Shown here: piece after piece, positions 15,999-23,944 of the stretch
How the letters are laid out: every line of letters starts with the position of its first letter
How positions within the stretch are numbered: position 1 is the stretch's first letter
NCBI RefSeq assembly: GCF_004187715.1
Contig: NZ_QZWF01000007.1
Span: forward strand, 297,206-361,205
Origin: Streptomyces sp. F001
Lineage (GTDB): Bacteria > Actinomycetota > Actinomycetes > Streptomycetales > Streptomycetaceae
Length of the DNA: 64,000 nt
Direction of reading: 5' to 3'
Program-made: the position numbers and the translations under genes
The notes under the pieces: model-generated
Databases searched by the model: none
What the model was told of the DNA's origin: nothing
The model's input: only the letters and a program-made list of their open reading frames with translations

Positions 15999-16691
15999 AT
16001 GGCCACCATGGCCTCCCTGGCAACGGCGCCCGCCGTCCGTCTCATGCGCTCCGCGGTCTTCGCGGCGGTCTGTGTGACGACGACGGCGGCCGGGCACGCC
16101 CTGACGACCGGACACACGCTTGCCGTCCGGGTCGTGACGGGGGCCTTCGCCGCGGTGCTCGCCCTCGCCTGGTGGCTGTCGGACCGCGCACGCGGATCCG
16201 CCGTGGTGGTCGGCGCGACGGTGGTCACCCAGTTCGCACTGCACGCGGCCTTCACCGCCTCCCGACTGCCCGCCGGCCACCGGCACGCGCACGGCACACC
16301 GCACCCTCCGGCCCACGCGGCGTACTCCGACGAGGCGATGGACCGGCGCCACCACGCCATGGAGGCCGCCTCCCTGCTGGGCGACCGGACGGCCACGGCA
16401 GCCACGCACGGCGCCTCCACCGCGGCGTTGCTGGCGCATGTCGCGGCCGGGCTGCTGTGCGGGCTGTGGATGTGGCGGGGAGACGCCACCATGGTCCGTC
16501 TCGGGCGTCTGCTGCTGCTCGTCCTCTGCGCTCCGCTGGAGCTGGCCGGGCGCCTCACCGCGGCCGCCGTCCCGAAGCGGCGCCCGGCCGCCGCGCCACC
16601 GGCGCACGACGAGGTCCCGGCACTGGGCCGGATGCTCCTTCATCACGTCGTCTCCCGCAGAGGCCCGCCGGTCGGGCTCCGCCTCCTCTGA
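15999..16691 (+). CDS. Four-TM membrane protein with His-containing loop, function unknown
   Basis: This 230-residue protein begins MATMASLATAPAVRLMRS. Four hydrophobic segments are visible: about residues 12-33, 43-58, 66-82 and 145-165. A loop between segments 3 and 4 holds histidines (HRHAHGTPHPPAHA), followed by MDRRHHAMEA, which suggests a metal-related role. The C-terminal tail is basic and proline-rich. I chose ATG 15999; ATG 16008 is also possible and earlier starts read through non-conserved sequence. I do not recognise the family. It is divergent from strR and convergent with asnB, so it is probably not part of the cluster. Confidence 0.6.
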   Translation: MATMASLATAPAVRLMRSAVFAAVCVTTTAAGHALTTGHTLAVRVVTGAFAAVLALAWWLSDRARGSAVVVGATVVTQFALHAAFTASRLPAGHRHAHGTPHPPAHAAYSDEAMDRRHHAMEAASLLGDRTATAATHGASTAALLAHVAAGLLCGLWMWRGDATMVRLGRLLLLVLCAPLELAGRLTAAAVPKRRPAAAPPAHDEVPALGRMLLHHVVSRRGPPVGLRLL

Positions 16692-16849
16692 CACCGTCCG
16701 TCACGGCCAAGCCGCTCCACAGGTGCGGGCCTTGGTGACGGGCGCGGTAACGGCACGCCTCACCAGCTGCGGACCACCTGTCTCCTTCCTTCTCCCGTCC
16801 TGTCGACGGCATCACCGCCTTTCCTGGTCCGCGTCATGAACCGGGCTCC

Positions 16850-18676
16850 TCACATGGCGAGTTCCGGCTTGTGGTGGTCCAGCCACAGCGCCAGGTCGAC
16901 GACCCGCTCGAGGCGCAGCCGGTGGCCCCACTCCAGCCGGTCCGCCGGGGTGTCCAGGCAGGGCTTGATCCGGGTCTCGTCGGCGATGGCGCGGACCTGG
17001 TCGTCGGCGAGCGCGTCGCGGGCCATCATCTGCAGTCCGCGGTTGTAGTCGGGGTGGTGCGTGGCCGGATAGTGGTTCTTGGGCCGGTACAGCACCGAGT
17101 CCGGCGCAAGGCCTGCGCCCGCCGCGCGCAGCAGGCTCTTCTCCCGGCCGTCGAAGCTCTTCAGGTCCCAGGGGGTGGTGAAGGCGTACTCGACCAGGCG
17201 GTGGTCGCAGTACGGGACGCGCACCTCCAGCCCCTGCGCCATGCTCAGCCGGTCCTTGCGGTGCAGCAGTTGGCGCAGCCATCGGGTCAGGGACAGGTAC
17301 TGCATCTCGCGCTGCCGGTGCTCGGCCGGTGTCTCGTCGTCGAGGTGGGGGACCTCGGTCAAGGCACTGCGGTAGGTGTCGGCGCAGAACTCCCCGATCC
17401 GCAGACCGAGTTCCGGGTTGAGCGGCATGGCGGCCTCGTCCCCGGTGACCAGCAGCCAGGGGAAGGTGCCGGCGTTCAGCGCCTTGGGGTTGTGGAACCA
17501 CGGGTAGCCGCCGAACACCTCGTCGGCGGCCTCGCCGGACAGGGCGACGGTGGAGTGCCGGCGGATCTCGCCGAAGAGCAGGTACAGCGAGGTGTCCATG
17601 TCGCCGACGCCGATCGGCGAGTCCCGGGCCACGACGACCGCCCGCCGGTGCTCGAGGTCGAGCAGGGAGCGCGGGTCGAGGACGACCGTGGAGTGGTCGG
17701 TACCGATGAAGGCGCCCGCTTCCGTGGCGTACGGGGTGTCGTGACCGGTGCGCAGCACGTCGCCGGTGAACTGCTCGGCCTGGTCGCTGTAGTCGACGGC
17801 ATACGACCGGATGCGGGCGTCCGGGCCCTCGCGCAGCCGGAGTTCGTCGGCGAGCAGCGCGGTCAGCACGGTGGAGTCGATCCCGCCGGACATCAGGCTG
17901 CACAGCGGGACGTCGGCCTCCAGCTGGCTGCGTGCGGCGGCGCCGACCAGCTGCCCGACGCGTTCGACGGTGGCCTCCCGGTCGTCGGTGTGACGGCCGA
18001 TCTCCAGCTGCCAGTAGCGGCGTTCACGGATGCCGTCCCGGTCCAGCACGAGCAGGCCGCCCGGCTCGACCTCGCGGACGCCCGACCACACCGTGGGGCC
18101 GGTGTTGAACAGCAGGCTGTACGCCTCCCGGAGTCCGTCCGCGTCCACCCGGGGCCGTAACTCCGGATGGGCGAACAGGGCCTTGGGCTCGGAGGCGAAG
18201 GCCAGTCCGCCGTCGACCGCGGCCCAGAACAGCGGCTTGACGCCGAGCCGGTCGCGCACCAGCAGCAGCCGCTGCGCCCGTTCGTCCCAGACGGCGAAGG
18301 CGAACATGCCGTCCAGGTGCTCGGCGAGGTCCTCGCCCCATTCGGCGTACGCGCGCAGCACCACCTCGGTGTCACTGCGGGTACGGAACTCATGGCCGCG
18401 CCCGCGGAGTTCGGCCCGCAGTTCGTGGTGGTTGTACACCTCGCCGCTGTAAGTGAGCACGGCGGTCGGCGCGCCGGGGCGGTCGGGCATCGGCTGGGCG
18501 CCGCCCTCGAGGTCGATGACGGCCAGCCGCCGGTGGCCGATCGCGGCGTGCTCGCCGAGCCAGACGCCGTCCGCGTCGGGGCCGCGCGGGGCGAGGGTGG
18601 CGGTCATGGCTTCGATGACCCGCGTCTGCGGGCGGGCGTCGTGGTGGAAGGACGCCCAGCCGGTGATTCCACACAT
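16850..18676 (-). CDS. asnB: Glutamine-hydrolysing asparagine synthetase
   Basis: This 608-residue two-domain amidotransferase converts aspartate, glutamine and ATP to asparagine. The N-terminal class II glutaminase domain begins MCGITGWASF, with the nucleophile Cys2. RGPDADG and YNHHELR complete the glutamine site. The synthetase domain carries the ATP-pyrophosphatase loop SLMSGGIDST near residue 260 and LSGEAADEVFGGYPW. It lies 4 bp downstream of an MFS exporter stop codon, so the pair is one operon. Such AsnB-like proteins can also amidate natural products; nothing here decides between that and primary metabolism. Confidence 0.93.
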   Translation of the reverse strand: MCGITGWASFHHDARPQTRVIEAMTATLAPRGPDADGVWLGEHAAIGHRRLAVIDLEGGAQPMPDRPGAPTAVLTYSGEVYNHHELRAELRGRGHEFRTRSDTEVVLRAYAEWGEDLAEHLDGMFAFAVWDERAQRLLLVRDRLGVKPLFWAAVDGGLAFASEPKALFAHPELRPRVDADGLREAYSLLFNTGPTVWSGVREVEPGGLLVLDRDGIRERRYWQLEIGRHTDDREATVERVGQLVGAAARSQLEADVPLCSLMSGGIDSTVLTALLADELRLREGPDARIRSYAVDYSDQAEQFTGDVLRTGHDTPYATEAGAFIGTDHSTVVLDPRSLLDLEHRRAVVVARDSPIGVGDMDTSLYLLFGEIRRHSTVALSGEAADEVFGGYPWFHNPKALNAGTFPWLLVTGDEAAMPLNPELGLRIGEFCADTYRSALTEVPHLDDETPAEHRQREMQYLSLTRWLRQLLHRKDRLSMAQGLEVRVPYCDHRLVEYAFTTPWDLKSFDGREKSLLRAAGAGLAPDSVLYRPKNHYPATHHPDYNRGLQMMARDALADDQVRAIADETRIKPCLDTPADRLEWGHRLRLERVVDLALWLDHHKPELAM

Positions 18677-18680
18677 GGGG

Positions 18681-20060
18681 CTACTCCTGGGTGAGGGGTA
18701 CGTCGACGGACTTCTCGGGCACCCGGACGGCCGGGGCGCGGGCGGGCAGGGCGAGCAGGGGTACGGCGAGACAGGCGGCGCCCGCGGCCAGCGCCAGCCC
18801 GGCCCTCGCCCCGCCCGCCGAACCCGCCAGGCCCCAGGCCGCCGTCGCCAGGGCCGGTCCGAGGGTGAAACCGAGGCTGCGGGCGAGCTGCAGGGCCGAC
18901 CCGACCGTGGCGGCCCGGCCGGGCGGGGCGGCGCCCATGACGAGGGCCTGGGTGGGACCGCCGTTCAGGCCCATGCCGACGCCCGCCAGCGCCAGCCGCC
19001 AGGCCACGCCGGGCGGGGACCAGCCGTCGCCCAGCGGAACGAGCAGGAGCAGGCCGAGGGCGGTGAGGCAGGCGCCGGAGACGGCGACGCGCCGGGGGCT
19101 GTACCGGTCGGCGAGCCGTCCGCCCAGTGGCCCGGCCAGGCCCATGCCGAGGGGGAAGGCCAGCACGGTCAGCCCGGTGGCGGTGGCGCTGACCCCGTCT
19201 TCCCGCTGGAGGTGCAGGGCGACGACGTAGTGCATGGCGGCGAACCCGGCGGCCAGCGACAGCACCGCGCCGTGCGCCCGCAGCAGCCCCGAGGCGCGCA
19301 GGGCCCCGGTCACCGGGCGGCCGCCGGGTCCGCGCAGCCACCACCACAGCGGCGGTACGGCGGCGACGGCGAGCGCCAGCCAGGCGGGGCCGTCGGAGGC
19401 GAGGGTCAGGGCGAGGAGCAGGACCGTCACCCCGGCGGCCACGAGGGAGGAGTCGGCCAGCGACCGCCGGTCGGGGGCGTGCAGCCGGCCGTCCCGCGGC
19501 ATCGCCCGCCGGACCACGAGCAGCGCCAGCAGGCAGAACGGAATCTTGACCAGGAACACCCAGCGCCAGCCCAGCTGGTCGAGGAGCAGCCCGCCCACCG
19601 CCGGCCCGGTCACCGCGCCGAGCGGGCCGAGGGTCGCGGGTACGCTCATCGCCCGCCCGCGCACCTCGGGCCGTACCGACCGCATCGCCAGCACCGGCAT
19701 CAGCACGAACAGCACCGCCGCGCACGCGCCCTGCCCGACCCGGGCCGCGATCAGCCAGGCCGCCCACGGCGCCAGGGCGGCCGCGGCGCTGCACAGGGCG
19801 AAGCCGGCGGTGGCGGACAACAGCGCGGCCCGCAGGCCCATCCCGTCCAGCCACCGGCCGACGGGCAGCAGCAGGGCGACGACGGGCAGTTGGTAGCCCA
19901 GCACCGCCCACTGCGCGGTCGCGGCGGAGACGTTCAGGCCGTCGGCGATGTCCGCGAGTGCCACATTGACGATGTTCATGTCCAGCATCGCGACGAACGA
20001 GAGGACGCCCGCTACGGCCACCAGGGACCAGCGGTCCTCGTTCCCGGAGTTCCCGGACAT
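18681..20060 (-). CDS. MFS multidrug exporter, DHA2 (EmrB/QacA) type
   Basis: This 459-residue major facilitator transporter has many hydrophobic helices. The DHA2 hallmarks are FVAMLDMNIVNVALADI in helix 1, GRWLDGMGLR (motif A) and GPAVGGLLLDQLGWRWVF (motif C), which mark a proton-drug antiporter. The ATG at 20060 has GGAGGGG 5 bp upstream; longer readings run into the repeat element. It is cotranscribed with asnB. Export of a toxic metabolite, possibly the product of the neighbouring cluster, is conceivable but not shown. Confidence 0.88.
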   Translation of the reverse strand: MSGNSGNEDRWSLVAVAGVLSFVAMLDMNIVNVALADIADGLNVSAATAQWAVLGYQLPVVALLLPVGRWLDGMGLRAALLSATAGFALCSAAAALAPWAAWLIAARVGQGACAAVLFVLMPVLAMRSVRPEVRGRAMSVPATLGPLGAVTGPAVGGLLLDQLGWRWVFLVKIPFCLLALLVVRRAMPRDGRLHAPDRRSLADSSLVAAGVTVLLLALTLASDGPAWLALAVAAVPPLWWWLRGPGGRPVTGALRASGLLRAHGAVLSLAAGFAAMHYVVALHLQREDGVSATATGLTVLAFPLGMGLAGPLGGRLADRYSPRRVAVSGACLTALGLLLLVPLGDGWSPPGVAWRLALAGVGMGLNGGPTQALVMGAAPPGRAATVGSALQLARSLGFTLGPALATAAWGLAGSAGGARAGLALAAGAACLAVPLLALPARAPAVRVPEKSVDVPLTQE

Positions 20061-20154
20061 GTGCCCCTCCCCACAGGTGGGCTGCCGAGCAGCAGCCTCC
20101 GTTCCAGAAGTCGGGGAGGCGGGGTGAGTTCCCGGGGCCGGCCAAAGATGCTGT

Positions 20155-20270
20155 AGCTGCGGGCAGTCGTGCCTCCCCCAGTGCCGTGCCGCCCTGGGGA
20201 CCCCCAGGGCGGCACGGGTGGGCGATGGGGGTCCCCCCGCTCGAGCGAAGCCGAGAGTGGGGGGACCCCG
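20155..20270. repeat. Dispersed Streptomyces intergenic repeat, two hairpins
   Basis: This stretch starts AGCTGCGGGCAGTCGTGCC and contains two strong hairpins: 20185-20198 with 20203-20216 (14-bp arms), and 20228-20238 with 20259-20269 (11-bp arms). The first part recurs at 46191-46249. Elements of this composition are common between genes in Streptomyces. It lies between the MFS gene start and the end of the ABC ATPase gene (both minus strand) and may act as the terminator of the ABC operon. Confidence 0.75.
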
Positions 20271-20327
20271 CCAGCGCTGGGCTGCGCGCCCACCCCGCAC
20301 CAGCCCTGCAGCCACTCCGCTACGGCC

Positions 20328-21149
20328 CTAGACGGCGCCGGCGTCAACCGCTTCGGCCGGCGTCGCGTCCGCCGGGGACCGGTGGTCGAAGGCGATCAGC
20401 GGGTCGCCGGTCAGCGGATGCTCCACGACGGCCGCCCGTACGCCGAACACCTCGGCCAGCAGCGGGGGCCGCAGGACCTCGCGGGGCGGGCCCGAGGCCA
20501 CCACGCCGCCCTCGTGCAGCACGTGCAGCCGGTCGCAGACGGAGGCGGCGGCGTTCAGGTCGTGCAGCGACACCAGGGTCGTACGGCGCTGGGCGCGCAG
20601 CAGGGCGAGGAGTTCCACCTGGTGGCGGATGTCCAGGTGATTGGTGGGCTCGTCCAGGACGAGGATCTCCGTCTGCTGCGCGAAGGCGCGGGCCAGCAGG
20701 ACCCTTTGGCGCTCGCCGCCGGACAGTTCGGTGAAGCGGCGACCGTCGTGCTCCGCCATGCCGGCGTCCGCGAGGGCGCGGGCGACGATGTCCCGGTCGG
20801 CGGTGTCCTCCCCGGCGAACGCCCGCTTGTAGGGCGTACGGCCCATGGCGACGACCTCGCGCACGGTCAGCTCGAAGTCGCCGCCCCGCTCCTGCGGGAG
20901 CGCCGCGACGCGCCGGGCGGTCTGGACGGGGCTCAGCTCGCGCAGGTCGGTGCCGGCCAGCAGCACCCGGCCCGCGGCGGGCTTCAGATGCCGGTAGACC
21001 GTGCGCAGGAGCGTGGACTTGCCGCTGCCGTTCGGGCCGACGAGGCCGGTGATCTCGCCCTCGTCCGCGATCAGATGGGCTCCGGCGACGACCGTACGGC
21101 CCGCGTACGCGACGTGCAGGTCCTCGACGTCGATCCTCACAGTGGGCAA
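20328..21149 (-). CDS. Iron-siderophore/B12-type ABC importer, ATPase subunit
   Basis: This 273-residue FecE/BtuD-type ATPase energises a periplasmic-binding-protein-dependent importer. Walker A is GPNGSGKSTLL near residues 38-48, the ABC signature is LSGGERQRV, and Walker B is ILVLDEPTNHLD. It has a TTG start at 21149; a GTG at 21140 is an equally good alternative with GGGG nine bases upstream. It is the last gene of the binding protein-permease-ATPase operon and lies 10 bp after the permease stop. Confidence 0.9.
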   Translation of the reverse strand: MPTVRIDVEDLHVAYAGRTVVAGAHLIADEGEITGLVGPNGSGKSTLLRTVYRHLKPAAGRVLLAGTDLRELSPVQTARRVAALPQERGGDFELTVREVVAMGRTPYKRAFAGEDTADRDIVARALADAGMAEHDGRRFTELSGGERQRVLLARAFAQQTEILVLDEPTNHLDIRHQVELLALLRAQRRTTLVSLHDLNAAASVCDRLHVLHEGGVVASGPPREVLRPPLLAEVFGVRAAVVEHPLTGDPLIAFDHRSPADATPAEAVDAGAV

Positions 21150-21159
21150 CCCCGATCTC

Positions 21160-22236
21160 TCAACTTCCGCTCCCCAGCCGCCGGTCCAGCAGATACAGCA
21201 GCGCCGGCGCGCCGATCAGCGAGGTGACGACCCCGACCGGCAGCTCCTGCGTGTCCATGGCCGTACGGCACACGATGTCGACCACGACCAGCAGCAGCGC
21301 CCCGAACAGCGCCGAGACCGGCAGTAGCCGGCGGTGGTCGCCGCCGACGACCAGCCGGCAGACGTGCGGGACCATCAGGGCGACGAAGGCGATCGCGCCG
21401 GACACCGCGACCAGGACGCCGGTCAGCAGGCTGGTCACGGTGAACAGCTCCCGGCGCAGCCGGACGACGTCGATACCGAGGCCGGCCGCGGTCTCGTCGC
21501 CCATCAGCAGGGCGTTCAGGCCGCGGGCGCGGGCCTGGAGCAGCAGCAGGACCGCCGGCACCGCGACGGCGGGCACGGCGAGCAGCTGCCAGTTGGCGCC
21601 GCCCAGGCTGCCCATGAGCCAGAACAGCACGCTGTGGGTCTGCTGCTCGTCCCCGGCCTGGAGGACGAGGTAGCTGGTGAACCCGGACAGGAACTGGCCG
21701 ATCGCCACCCCGGCCAGCACCAGCCGCAACGGTGCGAAACCACCGCCGCGCCGGGCCACCGCCCACACCAGGGCGAAGGTGGCCAGCGCGCCCGCGAAGG
21801 CCGCGGCGGACAGCCCAAGACCGAGCGCGCCGCCCGCACCGGCCCCGAGGACGATCGCGCCGACCGCGCCGAGCGAGGCCCCGTTGGAGATGCCCAGCAG
21901 ATAGGGGTCGGCCAGCGGGTTGCGCACCAGTGCCTGCACGGCCGTACCGACGAGACCGAGCCCGGCGCCGACGAGGGCCGCCAGTACCGCGCGCGGGACG
22001 CGCAGCTGCCAGACGATGAGGTCGTTGGTGCCCGGCCGCGGCGGCTCGCCGGACAGCCGCCGCCACACCACGCCCCACACCTCGCCGGGCGGGATGGACG
22101 TGGAGCCCCAGGACACCGCCGCGGTGAGCGCGAGCAGCAGTGCCACGGCCAGGACCGCGGCGAGCGGCCCGGCGGGCACGGCGCGTGGCTGGGTGCGGGT
22201 TTCCGGGCTCTTCCGGCTCAGCAGGGCATTGGCCAC
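21160..22236 (-). CDS. FecCD-family ABC importer permease
   Basis: This 358-residue permease of the FecCD/BtuC family probably has ten transmembrane helices. Family blocks are visible: LRVPRAVLAALVGAGLGLVGTAVQ (in parts: RVPRAVLAALVGAGL), NPLADPYLLGISNGASLGA, GIDVVRLRR and FVALMVPHVCRLVVG. It starts at GTG 22236, 2 bp after the binding-protein stop, with AAGG in the preceding coding sequence. The single permease gene implies a homodimer in the membrane. Confidence 0.9.
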   Translation of the reverse strand: MANALLSRKSPETRTQPRAVPAGPLAAVLAVALLLALTAAVSWGSTSIPPGEVWGVVWRRLSGEPPRPGTNDLIVWQLRVPRAVLAALVGAGLGLVGTAVQALVRNPLADPYLLGISNGASLGAVGAIVLGAGAGGALGLGLSAAAFAGALATFALVWAVARRGGGFAPLRLVLAGVAIGQFLSGFTSYLVLQAGDEQQTHSVLFWLMGSLGGANWQLLAVPAVAVPAVLLLLQARARGLNALLMGDETAAGLGIDVVRLRRELFTVTSLLTGVLVAVSGAIAFVALMVPHVCRLVVGGDHRRLLPVSALFGALLLVVVDIVCRTAMDTQELPVGVVTSLIGAPALLYLLDRRLGSGS

Positions 22237-22238
22237 GG

Positions 22239-23303
22239 TCAGCCGACCTTGCCCGGGTAGAGCTTGCGGGCGATCTGCTGGACGGTGTCGGCGTTGGTGA
22301 CGCCCGCGATGGTCGTCTGCTCGGAGCCGATGCGCAGGAAGTTGCCGTCCTTGACGGCCTTGAGGCCCTTGGTGGCCGGGTTGGTCTCCAGCCACTTCTG
22401 CGCCTCGTCGAACGCCTTGTCGTTGGCGGCCTCGCTGCCCCGGTTGCGCACTCCGAGCTGGATCCAGTCCGGGTTCTTGGCGATCACGTCCTCCCAGCCG
22501 ACCTGCTGGAAGTCGCCGTCGCAGTCGGCGAAGGCGTTGCGGGCGCCGGCCAGGGTGATGACCGCGTGGGCGACCTGGCGGTTGCAGACGACGACGGGCT
22601 GCTTGGTGCCGGCATCGAAGTCGAAGAAGAAGTACGTGGGCCGCTCGCCCTCGGGCGTGGAGCCGACCGCCTGCTGGACGGCGTCCACCTTCTGCTTCAT
22701 GCCGTCGACGAGTTCCTTGGCCTTGTCGGCGGTGCCGGTGACCGCGCCGAGGGAGGTGATGTCGTCCTGAACGGCGGACAGGTCGGTCACCGGGGTCTTG
22801 TCCGTGGCCGCGCAGGCGGTGGACTTCAGGTAGACGCGTTTGATGCCGGCCGCCTTGAACTCCTCGTCGGTGGGCACGTCCGCCATCCCGCCCATGTCCA
22901 TCGCCCCGAAGGTGTCGACGAAGACGTCGGCGCCGGAGCCGAGGAGCTTCTCCTTCGGGATCACGTACTCGCTCATCACCTCGATCTTCTGGGCCTGCGC
23001 GTCCAGTTCGGCGGGCAAGGTGCCCTTGCCGGGCGGGAAGCCGGTACCGATCACCTGGTCGCCGGCGCCCAGGCGGAGCAGCAGCTCCAGGCTGGAGGCG
23101 TTGCTGGTGACGATCTGCTTCGGGGCCTCGTCGAAGGTGGTCTCGGCGCCGGAGCAGTCGGTGACGGTCACCGGGTAGCCGTCGGAGACGGAGTTCCCGG
23201 CGGGGGCGTCGCCGGCCGAGTCGTCACTCCCGCCGCCGCAGCCCGCCGCCAGTAAGCCGCCGAGCACCACGGCCGTCGTTCCCCACCACGCGCGTGATCG
23301 CAT
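22239..23303 (-). CDS. FecB/BtuF-type substrate-binding lipoprotein
   Basis: This 354-residue lipoprotein captures the substrate for the FecCD/FecE importer. The signal peptide is MRSRAWWGTTAVVLGG and ends in the lipobox LLAAGC; a Gly/Ser/Asp-rich linker follows. The mature part has the bilobal binding-protein pattern (SSLELLLRLGAGDQVIGTG, KIEVMSEYVIPKEKLL, NPDWIQLG). The ligand is unknown: iron-siderophore, haem and cobamide are all possible. I found no cobalamin riboswitch or iron box in the 119-bp leader. The ATG at 23303 has GGAG upstream. Confidence 0.88.
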   Translation of the reverse strand: MRSRAWWGTTAVVLGGLLAAGCGGGSDDSAGDAPAGNSVSDGYPVTVTDCSGAETTFDEAPKQIVTSNASSLELLLRLGAGDQVIGTGFPPGKGTLPAELDAQAQKIEVMSEYVIPKEKLLGSGADVFVDTFGAMDMGGMADVPTDEEFKAAGIKRVYLKSTACAATDKTPVTDLSAVQDDITSLGAVTGTADKAKELVDGMKQKVDAVQQAVGSTPEGERPTYFFFDFDAGTKQPVVVCNRQVAHAVITLAGARNAFADCDGDFQQVGWEDVIAKNPDWIQLGVRNRGSEAANDKAFDEAQKWLETNPATKGLKAVKDGNFLRIGSEQTTIAGVTNADTVQQIARKLYPGKVG

Positions 23304-23385
23304 CACACCACTCCAGGATCCATCGGTACACGGGAGGACGAGTGCCACCCGCACACCAGTAGTCGGACCGGGCTCGGCTCAAGTT

Positions 23386-23419
23386 CCCGTCCGGATCCGG
23401 CCACTTGGGACCGGACGGG
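23386..23419 (-). terminator. Hairpin after the copper operon
   Basis: CCCGTCCGG (23386-23394) and CCGGACGGG (23411-23419) form a 9-bp perfect stem 3 bp downstream of the PCuAC-like gene stop. It probably ends the copper transcript before the ABC importer operon. It lacks a U-run, as is usual in Streptomyces. Confidence 0.55.
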
Positions 23420-23422
23420 CGG

Positions 23423-23944
23423 TCACCACCCGTCCGAGGTGGGAAGGACCACCACCGCCTGGGTCTCGATCCGTCCGCTGTCCTCGAAGTGCAGCGTGAA
23501 CCGTACGAGGTCGCCCGTACGCCAGTCCGCCTTCGCCCGCACGGTGATGTCGAGGCCGTAGGGGGACATGTCGAGGCGTTCACCGGCCGGAACGATCACG
23601 GAGTCCACCGCCTTCCCGGTCGCCGCCGCGTCGCCGGTCATGTTGTGCCGGCTGAGGGTGCCCTCGTCGCCCAGGGTGTCCGAGGACGTCACCTTCGTCA
23701 GCCGGTCGCCCATGCCTCCGGAGTTGGTGATCCGGAAGAACGCCGCGGTGTCCCCGCTCTCGCTGTTCGGCAGGAAGACCCGCCCTCCGCTGACCTCGAT
23801 CCGGGGTCCACTGCCCGCATTGCCGGCAGCGGTCCACGCGGTCAGCGCCCCGAGGGCGATGCCGCAGGCGGCGACGGGGGCGACGGCGGCCCGCAGGGTG
23901 TCGGCGAGCCGCCGTCGGGTGGGCCGCCAGGTCGCTCCGCTCAT
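23423..23944 (-). CDS. PCuAC-like periplasmic copper chaperone
   Basis: This 173-residue exported protein has an N-terminal hydrophobic anchor (about residues 19-42) and a single PCuAC/DUF461 beta-domain. The family binds Cu(I) extracytoplasmically with an H-M-x10-M-x21-H-x-M motif and delivers copper, for example to cytochrome oxidase. The first part is present as RHNMTG. The region that should hold the last H-x-M reads LDMSPYGLDI, so one ligand pair seems lost or altered. Its ATG overlaps the CopA stop by 4 bp, placing it in the copper operon. Confidence 0.78.
   Translation of the reverse strand: MSGATWRPTRRRLADTLRAAVAPVAACGIALGALTAWTAAGNAGSGPRIEVSGGRVFLPNSESGDTAAFFRITNSGGMGDRLTKVTSSDTLGDEGTLSRHNMTGDAAATGKAVDSVIVPAGERLDMSPYGLDITVRAKADWRTGDLVRFTLHFEDSGRIETQAVVVLPTSDGW

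Noticed and set aside
23304..23422. Cobalamin riboswitch before the FecB/BtuF-type operon
   Set aside because: None of the B12-box or GCCACTG core motifs is present on the relevant strand.
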